Shown: positions 1 to 13,700 of the stretch, piece by piece
Position numbering within the stretch: the first letter of the stretch is position 1
Layout: every line of letters starts with the position of its first letter
NCBI RefSeq assembly: GCF_042682045.1
Contig: NZ_JBHUGS010000001.1
Location: forward strand, 1,151,758 to 1,215,757
Length of the DNA: 64,000 bases
Direction: 5' to 3'
From: Sphingomonas_R arantia
Lineage (GTDB): Bacteria; Pseudomonadota; Alphaproteobacteria; Sphingomonadales; Sphingomonadaceae
Notes under the pieces: model-generated
What the model was told of the DNA's origin: nothing
Database searches by the model: none
Seen by the model: only the letters and a program-made list of their open reading frames with translations
Translations under genes and position numbers: made by a program

Positions 1-861
1 TTGACCGGTTATTCGGCGGACGAGGTGATCGGGCGGAATTGTCGGTTCCTGCAGGGGCGCGACACCGATCCGGCGGCGGTCGAGCAGATTCGCGCGGGTC
101 TCAAGACCGGGCGCGACATCACCGTCAGCCTGCAGAATTACCGCAAGGACGGCAGCGCGTTCTGGAACGAGTTGCAGATCAGCCCGATCCGCAACGACGG
201 GGGCGAGGTGGTCTATTATCTGGCGTCGCAGATGGACGTGACCGACCGGCGGCAGGCGCAGCTGCTCGAGAAAAGCGAGCATCGCCTGCTGAAGGAGGTC
301 GACCACCGCGCAAAGAACGCATTGGCGCTGGTGCAGGGGATCGTGCGGCTGAGCCGGTCGGACGACAGCGTCGCCTACGCCAAGGCCGTGCAGGGGCGGG
401 TCGATTCGATCGCGCATGCGCACGGCCTGCTGGCGGCGGGCGGGTGGCGCGACGTGGACCTGGAGTCGATCATCCGCGGCGAGATGGAGCCGTTCGGACG
501 GCAGCATGTCGTGCCGAGCGGGCGGCCGGTGGCGATCGCGCCGGTGCAGGTGCAGCCGCTGGCGCTGGTGATGCACGAGATGCTGTCGAACGCGGGGAAG
601 CACGGCGCGCTGTCCGTGCCGGGCGGGCGCGTGGTGATCCGCTGGACGCCGTTGCTGGACGAGGACGGCGTGTCGATCGACTGGATCGAGACGGGCGGGC
701 CGGCAGTGGCGCCGCATCCGGTGCCGGGGTTCGGATGGCGGATGCTGACGAGCATCGTGCGGAGCCAGATGCGGGGCACGGTGACATTTGACCTGCAGCC
801 GGGCGGCCTGCGCGCGACGCTGATCGTGCGGCGGCGGCAGGGGGCGGGCGAGGGCGTCTGA
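1..861 (+). CDS. LOV-domain HWE-family sensor histidine kinase (5' truncated by window edge)
   Basis: The visible 286 residues begin inside a LOV/PAS domain. GRNCRFLQG (residues 11-19) is the flavin-binding LOV signature, and C14 is the cysteine expected to form the photo-adduct with FMN. A linker around residues 80-95 leads to the HWE phospho-acceptor box, EVDHRAKNALALVQ, with the likely phosphorylated histidine at H102. The ATPase domain keeps the HWE hallmarks: a histidine in the N-box (MHEMLSNAGKHGALS, about residues 190-204) and the W-x-E motif (DWIETGGP). The family is a blue-light receptor that phosphorylates a response regulator, often feeding the alphaproteobacterial general stress response. 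No transmembrane segment is seen in this part, so a cytosolic location is likely. The first codon, TTG, is an internal leucine, because the LOV domain must extend upstream. Confidence 0.9.
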   Translation: MTGYSADEVIGRNCRFLQGRDTDPAAVEQIRAGLKTGRDITVSLQNYRKDGSAFWNELQISPIRNDGGEVVYYLASQMDVTDRRQAQLLEKSEHRLLKEVDHRAKNALALVQGIVRLSRSDDSVAYAKAVQGRVDSIAHAHGLLAAGGWRDVDLESIIRGEMEPFGRQHVVPSGRPVAIAPVQVQPLALVMHEMLSNAGKHGALSVPGGRVVIRWTPLLDEDGVSIDWIETGGPAVAPHPVPGFGWRMLTSIVRSQMRGTVTFDLQPGGLRATLIVRRRQGAGEGV

Positions 862-906
862 CCGGGATCGTGCGGAACTCCGCCGGGAACGGGGCGTAGT
901 CGCGGC

Positions 907-1647
907 ATGACGATACGCCTTTTCCATGTTTCCGACCTCCATTTCGGCCGTGCCGACGGCGAAGCGCTCAACTGGTTCGAACGGCTGGTCCATGCGGAGA
1001 AGCCGACTGCGGTGGTATGCACCGGCGACCTGACGATGCGCGCGCGGTCCGCCGAGTATAAGGCGGCGCGGGTCTGGCTGGAGCGGCTGGGCGTGCCGGT
1101 GACGATCGAGCCCGGCAATCACGACATTCCGTATCACAACCCGCTGATGCGGTTGTTGTCGCCCTATCGCCGGTACCGCGCGGTGGAACGCGCGCTGGAA
1201 CGGCCGATCGACCTGCCGGGTGTGATGCTGGTGCCGCTCAAGACCACCGCGCGGTTCCAGTGGCGGACGAACTGGGCCTATGGGCGGGTGAGCAAGGACG
1301 GGCTCAGGGAAGCGTTGGCGCAGCTGAAGACGCGGACACCGGGGACGGTTGCGATCGTGGCGTGCCACCATCCGTTGATCGACGGCGCGCATGTCCACGG
1401 CGAGGCGAAGACCGATGGCGGCAAGGCGGCACTCGACGCGCTGGCGGCGGCCGGGGCGGATGCGGTGCTGAGCGGGCATGTGCATGACCCGTTCGATGTG
1501 GCGCATCCGGTGGGCGGACGGACGGTGCGGTTGATCGGGGCGGGGACCTTGTCGGAACGGCTGCGGACGAGCCGGCCTTCATTCAACGAGCTGATCGTGA
1601 AGGATGGGGTGCTGGAGGTTAAGCCGCGGATTTTCGAGCTGGCGTAG
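907..1647 (+). CDS. Calcineurin-like metallophosphoesterase
   Basis: This 246-residue protein has the full metallophosphoesterase motif set: D10-x-H12 (VSDLHFG), GDL around D41, GNHD at residues 70-73, the HH of ACHHPL near 155, and GHVHD near 195. These residues bind the two catalytic metal ions in enzymes that hydrolyse phosphomonoesters or phosphodiesters, including cyclic nucleotides. The size fits the single-domain family, with no signal peptide or extra domain, so it is probably cytosolic. It lies 45 bp downstream of the kinase and ends shortly before a perfect inverted repeat that could terminate it. The substrate cannot be deduced. Confidence 0.88.
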   Translation: MTIRLFHVSDLHFGRADGEALNWFERLVHAEKPTAVVCTGDLTMRARSAEYKAARVWLERLGVPVTIEPGNHDIPYHNPLMRLLSPYRRYRAVERALERPIDLPGVMLVPLKTTARFQWRTNWAYGRVSKDGLREALAQLKTRTPGTVAIVACHHPLIDGAHVHGEAKTDGGKAALDALAAAGADAVLSGHVHDPFDVAHPVGGRTVRLIGAGTLSERLRTSRPSFNELIVKDGVLEVKPRIFELA

Positions 1648-1683
1648 ACTGAGGCGGGGCCGTCTCGGCTGCGCTCGCCCCGC

Positions 1684-1747
1684 CCCGTTTGGTTCGAGCC
1701 TGTCGAGAACTCTGCGCGGAGTTCTCGACAGGCTCGAACCAAACGGG
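1684..1747. repeat. Perfect 29-bp inverted repeat (REP-like hairpin)
   Basis: Positions 1684-1712 and 1719-1747 are exact reverse complements separated by six bases. The arms contain ttcgagcctgtcgagaac, a palindromic core of a type commonly scattered between genes in sphingomonads. The hairpin lies between two convergent genes and could end transcription from both sides, although there is no clear T-tract. The origin as a mobile REP-like unit is inferred. Confidence 0.8.
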
Positions 1748-1793
1748 TTTGGGTTTGGGTTTGACACGCGGGTTAAGCTGACTGTGCGGGAGC

Positions 1794-2282
1794 TTAGTCC
1801 GGGATGGCCTCGATCGCGACGATCTCGATGTCCACGGTCTTCCCGCCTGCTTTGAACGGGGCGACGTCGTCCACCGACAATCCCATCAGCGCGCGGGCCA
1901 ACGGCGAGGTGAAGGCGATGCGGCCTTCGGTGGGGTCGGCTTCGTCTTCGCCGACCAGGTCGATCGTCTGGTCCGGGCCGCCGTCGCGCGCGTGTGTGAC
2001 GCGAGTGCCGAAGGCGACGACGCTGCCGTCCGGGATCGGTGCGACCTGCGCGGTGGCGCGGCGGGCGTGCCAGTAGCGGAGGTTGCGGCGGATTTCCTTG
2101 ACCGCGGCCTCGTCCGCCTTGGTCGCGAGCGCCGTTTCGAGGCGGTCTTCCCATAGCGTCGCGTGGCCCGCGATCAGCGCGAGGCCGCGGGCGGTGACGA
2201 GGTTGGGTCCGGGTGGGATCGGCAGATCGGGACGCGGTTCGAGATGTTCTTCATCGCTCTCGCGACGAAATGCGACGGACAT
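1794..2282 (-). CDS. GreA/GreB-family transcription elongation factor-like protein
   Basis: The 162-residue protein has the C-terminal FKBP-like Gre domain from about residue 80: a GTRV strand, the IDLVGEDEADPTEGRIAF block, SPLARALMGLSVDD, and a closing GGKTVDIEIVAIE strand. The N-terminal half (about residues 28-75) is predicted helical and could form a short coiled coil like the one GreA inserts into the RNA polymerase secondary channel, with acidic residues (KADEAA) near its turn. It is close to GreA in length but diverged, so it is either an accessory cleavage factor or a polymerase-binding regulator. It is convergent with the upstream phosphoesterase. Confidence 0.8.
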   Translation of the reverse strand: MSVAFRRESDEEHLEPRPDLPIPPGPNLVTARGLALIAGHATLWEDRLETALATKADEAAVKEIRRNLRYWHARRATAQVAPIPDGSVVAFGTRVTHARDGGPDQTIDLVGEDEADPTEGRIAFTSPLARALMGLSVDDVAPFKAGGKTVDIEIVAIEAIPD

Positions 2283-2321
2283 GGACGTTGGGCTCCAAAG
2301 ACGAGTTGAGGTGGCCGCGGG

Positions 2322-2888
2322 TCAGCGGCGTTCGTAGGTTCCGATCAGGCGACCGCGAGCGATGGCGAGCGCTTCGAGCACGTCGCGGACCGCGCTGCGG
2401 CCGGGATGCGCGCCGAGGTCGCTGGGCGCGCCGAGCGCGTAGAGCTGGAACACGTAGCGGTGCGGGCCGTGGCCGGTGGGCGGGTCGGGAGCGAGCCAGT
2501 CGGTGCGCAGGTAGGAGTTGCGGCCGATCTGGACGCCGGGTTCGCCGGTCGACAGCTCGCCTTCGGTCAGGAAACCGGGGGCGGGGGTGAGGCGGTGGAC
2601 GATCGCGTGGACGAGCGGCGACAGGAGCGGCGGGTCGGCGTCCTCCACGATCAGCAGCAGTTCGGCGGCGGCGTCCGTGATATTGTCCCAGGCCAGCGGG
2701 GGCGAGATGCCGACGCCGTCGTCGGTGAACCGGACGGGGAGGGCCGTACCATCCTCGAACGCCGGGCTGGTCAGGCGGATCGTGTCGGGGACCGCGACGA
2801 GCGCAGGGTCGGCCCAGACGAGCTTTTCCATGCCAGGACGCACGTCATGCAGCGCGTGGCCCACGCCTTCGGGGATATGTTCGAGCAT
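2322..2888 (-). CDS. YbhB/YbcL family (PEBP/Raf-kinase-inhibitor-like) protein
   Basis: This 188-residue protein has the bacterial phosphatidylethanolamine-binding-protein fold motifs. They are SPAFEDG and LPVRFTDDG near the start of the fold, the ligand-pocket segment VEDADPPLLSPLVHAIVH (the family's DPDAP...HW block, here with DADPP), and GHGPHRYVFQLYAL. There is no signal peptide. Members bind small anionic ligands, but their cellular role in bacteria is poorly defined. It is encoded 30 bp after rarA on the same strand and is probably cotranscribed with it. Confidence 0.85.
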   Translation of the reverse strand: MLEHIPEGVGHALHDVRPGMEKLVWADPALVAVPDTIRLTSPAFEDGTALPVRFTDDGVGISPPLAWDNITDAAAELLLIVEDADPPLLSPLVHAIVHRLTPAPGFLTEGELSTGEPGVQIGRNSYLRTDWLAPDPPTGHGPHRYVFQLYALGAPSDLGAHPGRSAVRDVLEALAIARGRLIGTYERR

Positions 2889-2918
2889 GACGACGTCTCC
2901 TTCGCGGGCCTCAACGCG

Positions 2919-4241
2919 TCAGCCGGGCGGATCGCTCCGCCGGTCGTTGCGGAGGGCGTCCCAATGGGCGAGCCGTTCGGCGATCTTGGCCTCGAACCCG
3001 CGGGGGGCGGGGACGTAGAAGGTCTGCGGCGACATTTCTTCCGGCCAATAGTCGTCGCCGGAGAAGGCGTCGGGCTCGTCGTGGTCGTAATGATAGCCGC
3101 TGCCGTAGCCGGCCGACTTCATGAGCTTGGTCGATCCGTTGAGGATGAGTTTCGGCGGCATCAGCGAGCCGGTCTCCTTGGCGGAGCGCGCGGCGGCCTT
3201 CCACGCGGCATAGCCGGCGTTTGATTTGGGGGCGGTCGCCAGGTAGACGCAGGCGTTGGCGATCGCCAGTTCGCCCTCGGGCGAGCCGAGAAAGTCGTAG
3301 CTGTCCTTGGCGGCGAGGCACTGGACGAGCGCCTGCGGGTCGGCGAGGCCGATATCCTCCGACGCCATGCGGACGAGCCGGCGAAGGAGGAACAGCGGCT
3401 CCTCGCCGGCGACCAGCATGCGGGCGAGATAATAGAGCGCGGCCTGCGGATCGGACCCGCGCACGGCCTTGTGGAGCGCGGAGATGAGGTTGTAGTGCCC
3501 CTCGCGGTCCTTGTCGTAGACCGCCATGCGGCGGTGCAGGAGCGCCGCGAGCGCGGCCGGATCGAGCGGTTCGGGGATCGCAATGCCGAACAGCGTTTCG
3601 GCCTGGTTGAGCAGGAAGCGGCCGTCGCCGTCCGCCGAGGCGATGAGTGCTGCGCGGGCGTCGGGGAGCAGCGGGAGCGGGCGCTGTTCGACGGCCTCGG
3701 CGCGGTCGAGCAGGCCATTCAGCGCGGTGGCGTCGAGCCGGTTGAGGATCAGGACCTGCGCGCGGCTGAGCAGAGCGGCGTTGAGTTCGAACGAGGGGTT
3801 TTCGGTGGTGGCGCCGACCAGCACGACGGTGCCGTCCTCGACATAGGGCAAGAAGCCGTCCTGCTGCGCGCGGTTGAAGCGGTGGATCTCGTCCACGAAC
3901 AGCAAAGTGCGCTGACCGAGGCGGCGGTGGTCGCGTGCCTCGGCGAATATCTTCTTCAGGTCGGCGACGCCGGAGAAGACGGCCGAGACCGCTGCGTAGC
4001 GGAGGCCGACCGCGTCGGCGAGGAGGCGGGCGATGGTGGTCTTGCCGGTGCCGGGCGGGCCCCACAGCACGATCGACGACATGCGCCCGGCGGCGATCAT
4101 CCGGCCGATCGCACCGTCCGGACCGACGAGATGATCCTGGCCGATGACCTCCGCCAGCGTCGCCGGGCGGAGCCGGTCGGCGAGCGGGGCGGTGTCGGGA
4201 GTGGCGGCGGTGTCGTCGGGGGTGGGGGCGAAGAGGTCCAT
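2919..4241 (-). CDS. rarA: Replication-associated recombination protein A (MgsA/RarA AAA+ ATPase)
   Basis: This is a cytosolic clamp-loader-like AAA+ ATPase acting at stalled replication forks. It has the RarA opening ADRLRPATLAEVIGQDHLVG, Walker A GPPGTGKTTIARLL, Walker B LLFVDEIHRFN, the GATTENPSF sensor-1 strand, and the C-terminal MgsA domain with GSTKLMKSAGYGSGYHYDHD and PRGFEAKIAERL. The reading frame is open for 33 more codons upstream, but that part overlaps a repeat hairpin and is not conserved-looking. ATG at 4241 (MDLFAPTPDD) matches the usual RarA start, giving 440 residues. Both the repeat and the start choice argue against the longer form. Confidence 0.93.
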   Translation of the reverse strand: MDLFAPTPDDTAATPDTAPLADRLRPATLAEVIGQDHLVGPDGAIGRMIAAGRMSSIVLWGPPGTGKTTIARLLADAVGLRYAAVSAVFSGVADLKKIFAEARDHRRLGQRTLLFVDEIHRFNRAQQDGFLPYVEDGTVVLVGATTENPSFELNAALLSRAQVLILNRLDATALNGLLDRAEAVEQRPLPLLPDARAALIASADGDGRFLLNQAETLFGIAIPEPLDPAALAALLHRRMAVYDKDREGHYNLISALHKAVRGSDPQAALYYLARMLVAGEEPLFLLRRLVRMASEDIGLADPQALVQCLAAKDSYDFLGSPEGELAIANACVYLATAPKSNAGYAAWKAAARSAKETGSLMPPKLILNGSTKLMKSAGYGSGYHYDHDEPDAFSGDDYWPEEMSPQTFYVPAPRGFEAKIAERLAHWDALRNDRRSDPPG

Positions 4242-4335
4242 GTAGGGTGGGATATAGGGCGCGCGGTGGGGGTGGCCAACTTTTCGCGGCGGGTGTGCGG
4301 ACGCTGGCGGTTTGGTGGCGCACTCCGCCACCGTC

Positions 4336-4418
4336 GTCATCCCGGCGTAGGCCGGGATCTCGTTCTGGCTTGGGGTGTTGCTCGACCTGAGGGAGATCCC
4401 GGCTTTCGCCGGGATGAC
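4336..4418. repeat. Pair of inverted REP-like hairpins (BIME-type element)
   Basis: A 26-bp unit at 4336-4361 (gtcatcccggcgtaggccgg core) and its near-perfect inverted copy at 4393-4418 flank a 31-bp spacer. Each unit also folds on itself (cccggc...gccggg). A third, single copy with one arm altered is at 27666-27691. The element lies between the glycosyltransferase and rarA and is a dispersed intergenic repeat. Confidence 0.8.
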
Positions 4419-4429
4419 GGCTTTGGGGT

Positions 4430-5606
4430 TTAGCCCAGCGGGCCCTTTGGGGGTTTGCCGCCGCTGCGGCGGTGTTCGGCGATGCGGAGATAGGCGTCGA
4501 GCAGCGTCTGGTTGACGGCGTCCCAGGTGTAGCGTTGCGCGGCGGTGGCGCCGGCATGGCCCGCGGCGCGGCGCATGGCGTCGTCGCCGATGTAGGTGGC
4601 CAGGCTGTCGGCGAAGGCCTCGACGCCGCCCGGCGCGATGAGGCGGCCGCTGACGCCGTCGTCGACGAGGCTTTCGCTGCCGGTGGCGCGCGCGGCGACG
4701 ACGGGGAGGCCGACGGCCATCGCCTCAAGCGTGACGTTGCCGAAGGTTTCGGTGACGGACGGGTTGAACAGGATGTCCATCGAGGCGAGCGCGCGACCGA
4801 GGTCGGTGCCGGTCTGCTGCCCGGTAAAGATCGCGTCGGGCAGCCGCTGTTCGAACCAGGCACGCGCGGGGCCTTCGCCGACGATCAGCACGCGGTGCGC
4901 GATGCCGCGGCGGCGCAGGCGGTCGATCGTGTCGGAGAAAACGTCGAGGCCCTTCTCCATCACCAGCCGGCCGAGAAAACCGACCACGACGTCGTTGTCG
5001 TGGATGCCGAGCGCGCGGCGCCAGTCCATGCTGCGGCGGGTGGGCGTGAAGACTTCATGGTCGACGCCGCGCGACCAGATGCCGACATCGTAGTTCATCC
5101 GCTGTTCGCGGAGCAGCTGGGCCATCGATTCGGACGGCGCGAAGATCGCGTCGCAGCGCCGGTAGAAGCGCCGCAGGATCGCGGCGACGGCGGGTTCGAG
5201 GAAGGTCAGCCCGTAGTAGCGCGGATAGGTTTCGAACCGCGTGTGGACCGAGGCGACGACCGGCACGCCGCGCGCGCGCGATGGTGACCGCGCGGTGGCT
5301 GACGAATTCGGGGCTCGCGACATGGACCATGTTGGGCGCGAACTTCTTCAGGTCCGTGCGGGCGTGCGGCGAGATGAGCAGCGGCAGGCGATACTCGCCG
5401 CGGCCGGGGAACGGCACCGACGGGATGTTGACGACCTTGCCGACCGAGGCGAACGCCGGCTTGTCGGTGCGCGGGGAATAGATCCGGACCTGCGCGCCCT
5501 GGCGCTGAAGGTAGCCGACGAGCCGGTTGAGCGCCTGGTTCGCGCCATCCCGTACGTAATTGTAGTTACCGCTGAACAGGGCGACACGAAGTTCGGATGG
5601 CTGCAT
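4430..5606 (-). pseudogene. GT4 glycosyltransferase, frameshifted in a (CG)6 tract
   Basis: The two halves of one GT-B, family 4 glycosyltransferase lie in different frames. From ATG 5606 the N-terminal Rossmann domain reads RVALFSGNYNYVRDGANQAL through VHVASPEFVSHRAVTIARAR. The frame then shifts, and the protein resumes as GVPVVASVHTRFETYPRYYG and runs to 4430, including GFLGRLVMEKGLD and the nucleotide-sugar binding E-x7-E motif (ETFGNVTLEAMAVG). The break is in the alternating CG tract 5269-5280; adding one CG unit restores the expected reading. Intact, it would be about 390 residues and cytosolic, transferring a sugar from a nucleotide donor to a lipid or glycan. It may be a true pseudogene, a phase-variable gene in its off state, or an assembly error. 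Confidence 0.85.
5269..5280. repeat. (CG)6 dinucleotide tract at the glycosyltransferase frameshift
   Basis: Six tandem CG units sit exactly where the glycosyltransferase reading frame breaks. With seven units the protein would read THR-ILE-ALA-ARG-ALA-ARG-GLY-VAL-PRO across the junction, in frame on both sides. Short tandem repeats of this kind can gain or lose units by slippage. Confidence 0.8.
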
Positions 5607-5741
5607 CGTGCGCGCCTAGCCTGTCCTGCCGGTGGATGCCATCGGAACCGAACGGCTCCGTAACCACTTGCGGCGGGTCGTGGCATCTTGGCCACGCCGG
5701 ATCGGACGCGTCATCGCGTGGGGAGCGCGGCCTCGATAGAA

Positions 5742-5783
5742 GACCATGGACGGCTCGGCTCGGGGCCGGCGCCGTCCATGGTC
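5742..5783 (-). terminator. Hairpin downstream of the SWIB gene
   Basis: A 13-bp perfect stem (5742-5754 with 5771-5783, gaccatggacggc and its complement) lies 8 bp after the SWIB stop codon on the minus strand and is followed by a short pyrimidine stretch. It is a likely terminator. Confidence 0.65.
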
Positions 5784-5790
5784 GGTCGTC

Positions 5791-6147
5791 CTACTTCAGG
5801 TGAGCGGACAGATGCTTGTTCATCTCGAACATGCTGACGCTCTTCTTGCCAAAGATCTTCTCGAGCTTGGCATCGGCGTTGATCTGGCGCTTGTCCTTGG
5901 GATCCTGGAGATCGTTCGCCTTGATATAGACCCACATCTTGGACACGACTTCACCGCGGGCGAGCATGTCGCTGCCGACGATCTCGGCCAGTTCGGCGGA
6001 GGGCTGGACGGGCTTGTGAATGCCGTCGGTGCGCTTGCCCTCGGGAGCGGCGGCAACCTTGGTTGCGGCGGCTTTCTTCGGGGCGGCCTTCTTCGCGGCC
6101 GGCTTGGTGTCTTCCTTTGCGGCCGCATCGGCCTTCTTGGCTACCAT
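5791..6147 (-). CDS. SWIB/MDM2-domain protein
   Basis: The protein has 118 residues. A lysine/alanine-rich tail at residues 1-45 (KKAAPKKAAATK), resembling bacterial histone-like extensions, precedes a SWIB/MDM2 domain with ELAEIVG, RGEVVSKMWVYIKANDLQDP, INADAKLEKIFG and MFEMNKHLSAHL. SWIB domains occur in chromatin remodellers, chlamydiae and many alphaproteobacteria. A nucleoid or DNA-binding role is plausible but unproven. The start at 6147 is preceded by agggaga at good spacing; a longer frame upstream lacks a ribosome binding site. The gene has its own hairpin downstream and lies after rpoC on the same strand. Confidence 0.88.
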   Translation of the reverse strand: MVAKKADAAAKEDTKPAAKKAAPKKAAATKVAAAPEGKRTDGIHKPVQPSAELAEIVGSDMLARGEVVSKMWVYIKANDLQDPKDKRQINADAKLEKIFGKKSVSMFEMNKHLSAHLK

Positions 6148-6256
6148 CGTCACGTCTCCCTGTTTGTCGAACGGGTCATTGAACGTCCGCCCTGCACGGA
6201 TTGTTGCGCTTTTCCCGTCGTCCGACAAGAGGCGACAAAAGAGTAGGAGAAAACGG

Positions 6257-6290
6257 AAAACGCCGCCGCCCCCTTTCGGGGACGACGGCG
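6257..6290 (-). terminator. Rho-independent terminator of rpoC
   Basis: On the minus strand a GC-rich stem with a GAAA loop (6261-6290) is followed by TTTTCCGTTTTC. This is a textbook intrinsic terminator located just after the rpoC stop codon. Confidence 0.88.
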
Positions 6291-6318
6291 CCGTCCGCTT
6301 GCACGATCGATCCGGGGA

Positions 6319-10620
<4,302 letters not shown>

Positions 10621-10643
10621 GGAAGAACCTCTCTGAAATCTCT

Positions 10644-10738
10644 GACCCTCTCCCGTGGGAAGAGGGCGGGAGGGTGAGGGGGCGTAGTGGCTACGCGCGT
10701 CCCTCGCCCCGACCCTCTCCCGCCGAAACGGGAGAGGG
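10644..10738. repeat. Hairpin-rich repeat between rpoB and rpoC
   Basis: The sequence gaccctctcccg occurs at 10644-10655 and again at 10711-10722. The second copy pairs perfectly with 10729-10738 over 10 bp (loop ccgaaa), and the region also carries longer imperfect inverted repeats. It resembles the dispersed REP-like hairpins elsewhere in the window. It could act in processing or attenuation between rpoB and rpoC. Confidence 0.65.
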
Positions 10739-10749
10739 GGCAGGTCGGC

Positions 10750-13700
10750 TTACTCGGCGGCGTCGGCCAGCTCTTCGGCGGTCGGTTCGTGGGTGTTGAG
10801 TTCCACGTTCAGGCCGAGCGAGCGCATTTCCTTGACCAGCACGTTGAAGCTTTCCGGAATGCCGGCCTCGAACGTGTCGTCGCCCTTGACGATCGCCTCG
10901 TAGACCTTGGTGCGGCCAACGACGTCGTCGGACTTCACCGTCAGCATTTCCTGCAACGTGTAGGCGGCGCCGTAGGCCTGGAGTGCCCAGACCTCCATCT
11001 CGCCGAAGCGCTGACCACCGAACTGCGCCTTACCACCCAGCGGCTGCTGCGTGACGAGCGAGTAGGGGCCGATCGACCGGGCGTGGATCTTGTCGTCCAC
11101 GAGATGGTGCAGCTTCAGCATGTAGATGTAGCCGACCGTCACCTTGCGATCGAACTGATCGCCGGTGCGACCGTCGAAGAGATCGGACTGACCGCTCTCG
11201 TCGAGGCCCGCGAGCCGCAGCATCGCCGCCACGTCCGCTTCGCGCGCGCCGTCGAACACCGGCGTCGCCATCGGCACGCCGTTCTTCAGGACGGCGGCCA
11301 GGTCGACGATCTGCTCGTCGGTCCGGCTGTCGATGTCGGCATGGTACTGCTCGCCATAGACGTACTTCAGACGCTCCTTCACCGCTTCCGGCGGCGAACC
11401 GGCCTGCGTGACGCCGTCCGGATTGGCTTCGCGCCATTCCTCGAGCGCCTGCGTGACCTGCTGCCCCAGGCCGCGTGCGGCCCAGCCCAGATGCGTCTCG
11501 AAGATCTGACCCACGTTCATGCGCGACGGCACGCCGAGCGGGTTGAGCACGATATCGACCGGCGTCCCGTCGGCGAGGAACGGCATGTCCTCGTTCGGCA
11601 GGATGCGGCTGATGACGCCCTTGTTCCCGTGACGGCCGGCCATCTTGTCGCCCGGCTGCAGCTTGCGCTTTACCGCGACGAACACCTTGACCATCTTCAG
11701 CACGCCCGGCGGCAGCTCGTCGCCGCGCTGCAGCTTCTCGACACGGTCCTCGAACCGCTTCACGATGATGCTGACCGCGTCGTCATACTGCGCCTTCACG
11801 GCCTCCAGATCGGACTGGCGGGCGTCGTCGGCGACGGCGAACTTCCACCAGTCACGCTTCTCGACAGTGTCGAGCAGCGCCTGATCGATTGCCGTACCCT
11901 TGCGGATGCCCTTGGGGGCGGCCGCAGCGGTCTGGCCGACCAGCATGTCCTGCAAGCGGGCGTAGGAGGACCGGTTGAGGATGCCGCGTTCGTCTTCGCG
12001 GTCCTTAGTCAGCCGGTCAATCTCCTCGCGCTCGATCGCCATCGCGCGCTCGTCCTTGTCGATGCCGTGACGGTTGAAGACGCGGACGTCGACGACCGTA
12101 CCGGACACGCCCGGCGGCAGGCGGAGCGAGGTGTCGCGCACGTCCGACGCCTTTTCACCGAAGATGGCGCGGAGAAGCTTCTCCTCCGGCGTCATCGGCG
12201 ATTCGCCCTTCGGCGTGATCTTGCCGGCGAGGATATCGCCCGGCTCGACCTCGGCCCCGACATAGACGATGCCCGCCTCGTCGAGGTTGCGCAACGCCTC
12301 TTCACCCACGTTCGGGATGTCGCGGGTGATGTCTTCCGGCCCGAGCTTCGTGTCGCGGGCCATCACTTCGAACTCGTCGATATGGATCGACGTGAACACG
12401 TCGTCCTTCACGATCCGCTCGGAGATGAGGATGGAATCCTCGTAGTTGTACCCGTTCCACGGCATGAACGCGACGAGCGTGTTCCGGCCGAGCGCGAGTT
12501 CGCCGAACTCGGTCGACGGACCGTCGGCGAGCACAGTGCCCTTGTCGACGATGTCGCCGACCTTCACCAGCGGACGCTGGTTGATGCAGGTCGACTGGTT
12601 CGACCGCTGGAACTTCATCAGCGTGTAGATATCGACACCGGACTTGCCGGCTTCGATGCCTTCCGTCGCGCGGATGACGATACGGGCGGCGTCGACCTGA
12701 TCGACCACACCGCCGCGCTTGGCGGAGATAGCGGCACCGGAGTCCCGGGCCACAGTCTCTTCCATGCCGGTGCCGACGAACGGCGCCTCGGCACGGACCA
12801 GCGGCACGGCCTGACGCTGCATGTTGGAGCCCATCAGCGCGCGGTTGGCGTCATCGTTTTCCAGGAACGGAATGAGCGATGCTGCAACCGACACGAGCTG
12901 CTTCGGGCTGACGTCCATCAGCGTGATGTGGTCGCGCGGGGCGATCAGGAACTCGCCGGCCTCGCGGCTGGAGATGATCTCCTCGACGAAGCCACCGGTC
13001 TCGTCCAGCTCGGCATTGGCCTGCGCGATCGTGTGCTTGGCCTCCTCCATGGCGGAGAGGTACACGACCTCGTCCGACACCTTGCCGTCGATGACCTTGC
13101 GGTACGGCGTCTCGATGAAGCCGTACTTGTTCACGCGGCTGAACGACGCCAGCGAGTTGATCAGACCGATGTTCGGGCCTTCCGGCGTTTCGATCGGGCA
13201 GATGCGGCCGTAATGGGTCGGGTGAACGTCGCGGACTTCGAAGCCAGCGCGCTCACGCGTCAGACCACCTGGCCCGAGCGCCGAGACGCGACGCTTGTGC
13301 GTTACTTCGGACAGCGGGTTCGTCTGATCCATGAACTGCGACAGCTGCGACGAGCCGAAGAATTCACGCACCGCGGCGACCGCCGGCTTGGCGTTGATGA
13401 GGTCGTTCGGCATGACCGTCGACACGTCGACCGAGGACATCCGCTCCTTCACGGCGCGCTCCATGCGGAGCAGGCCGACGCGGTACTGGTTCTCGAGCAG
13501 CTCGCCCACCGAACGCACGCGGCGGTTGCCGAGATTGTCGATGTCGTCGATCTCGCCCTTGCCGTCCTTGAGGTTCACGAGCGTCTTGACGACCTCGAGA
13601 ATATCCTCGGCGCGCAGCGTGGTGACGGTGTCCTCGACGTCGAGGTCGAGGCGCATGTTGAGCTTCACGCGGCCGACGGCGGAGAGGTCGTAGCGCTCCG

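Noticed and set aside
874..898. EcfG-type promoter upstream of the metallophosphoesterase
   Set aside because: GGAAC-N16-CGTA has a -10 mismatch and would start transcription about 5 bases before the start codon, so it is unconvincing.
2911..4863. A 650-residue minus-strand frame overlapping rarA and the glycosyltransferase
   Set aside because: It is in a shadow frame of both genes, with proline/arginine-rich low-complexity sequence.
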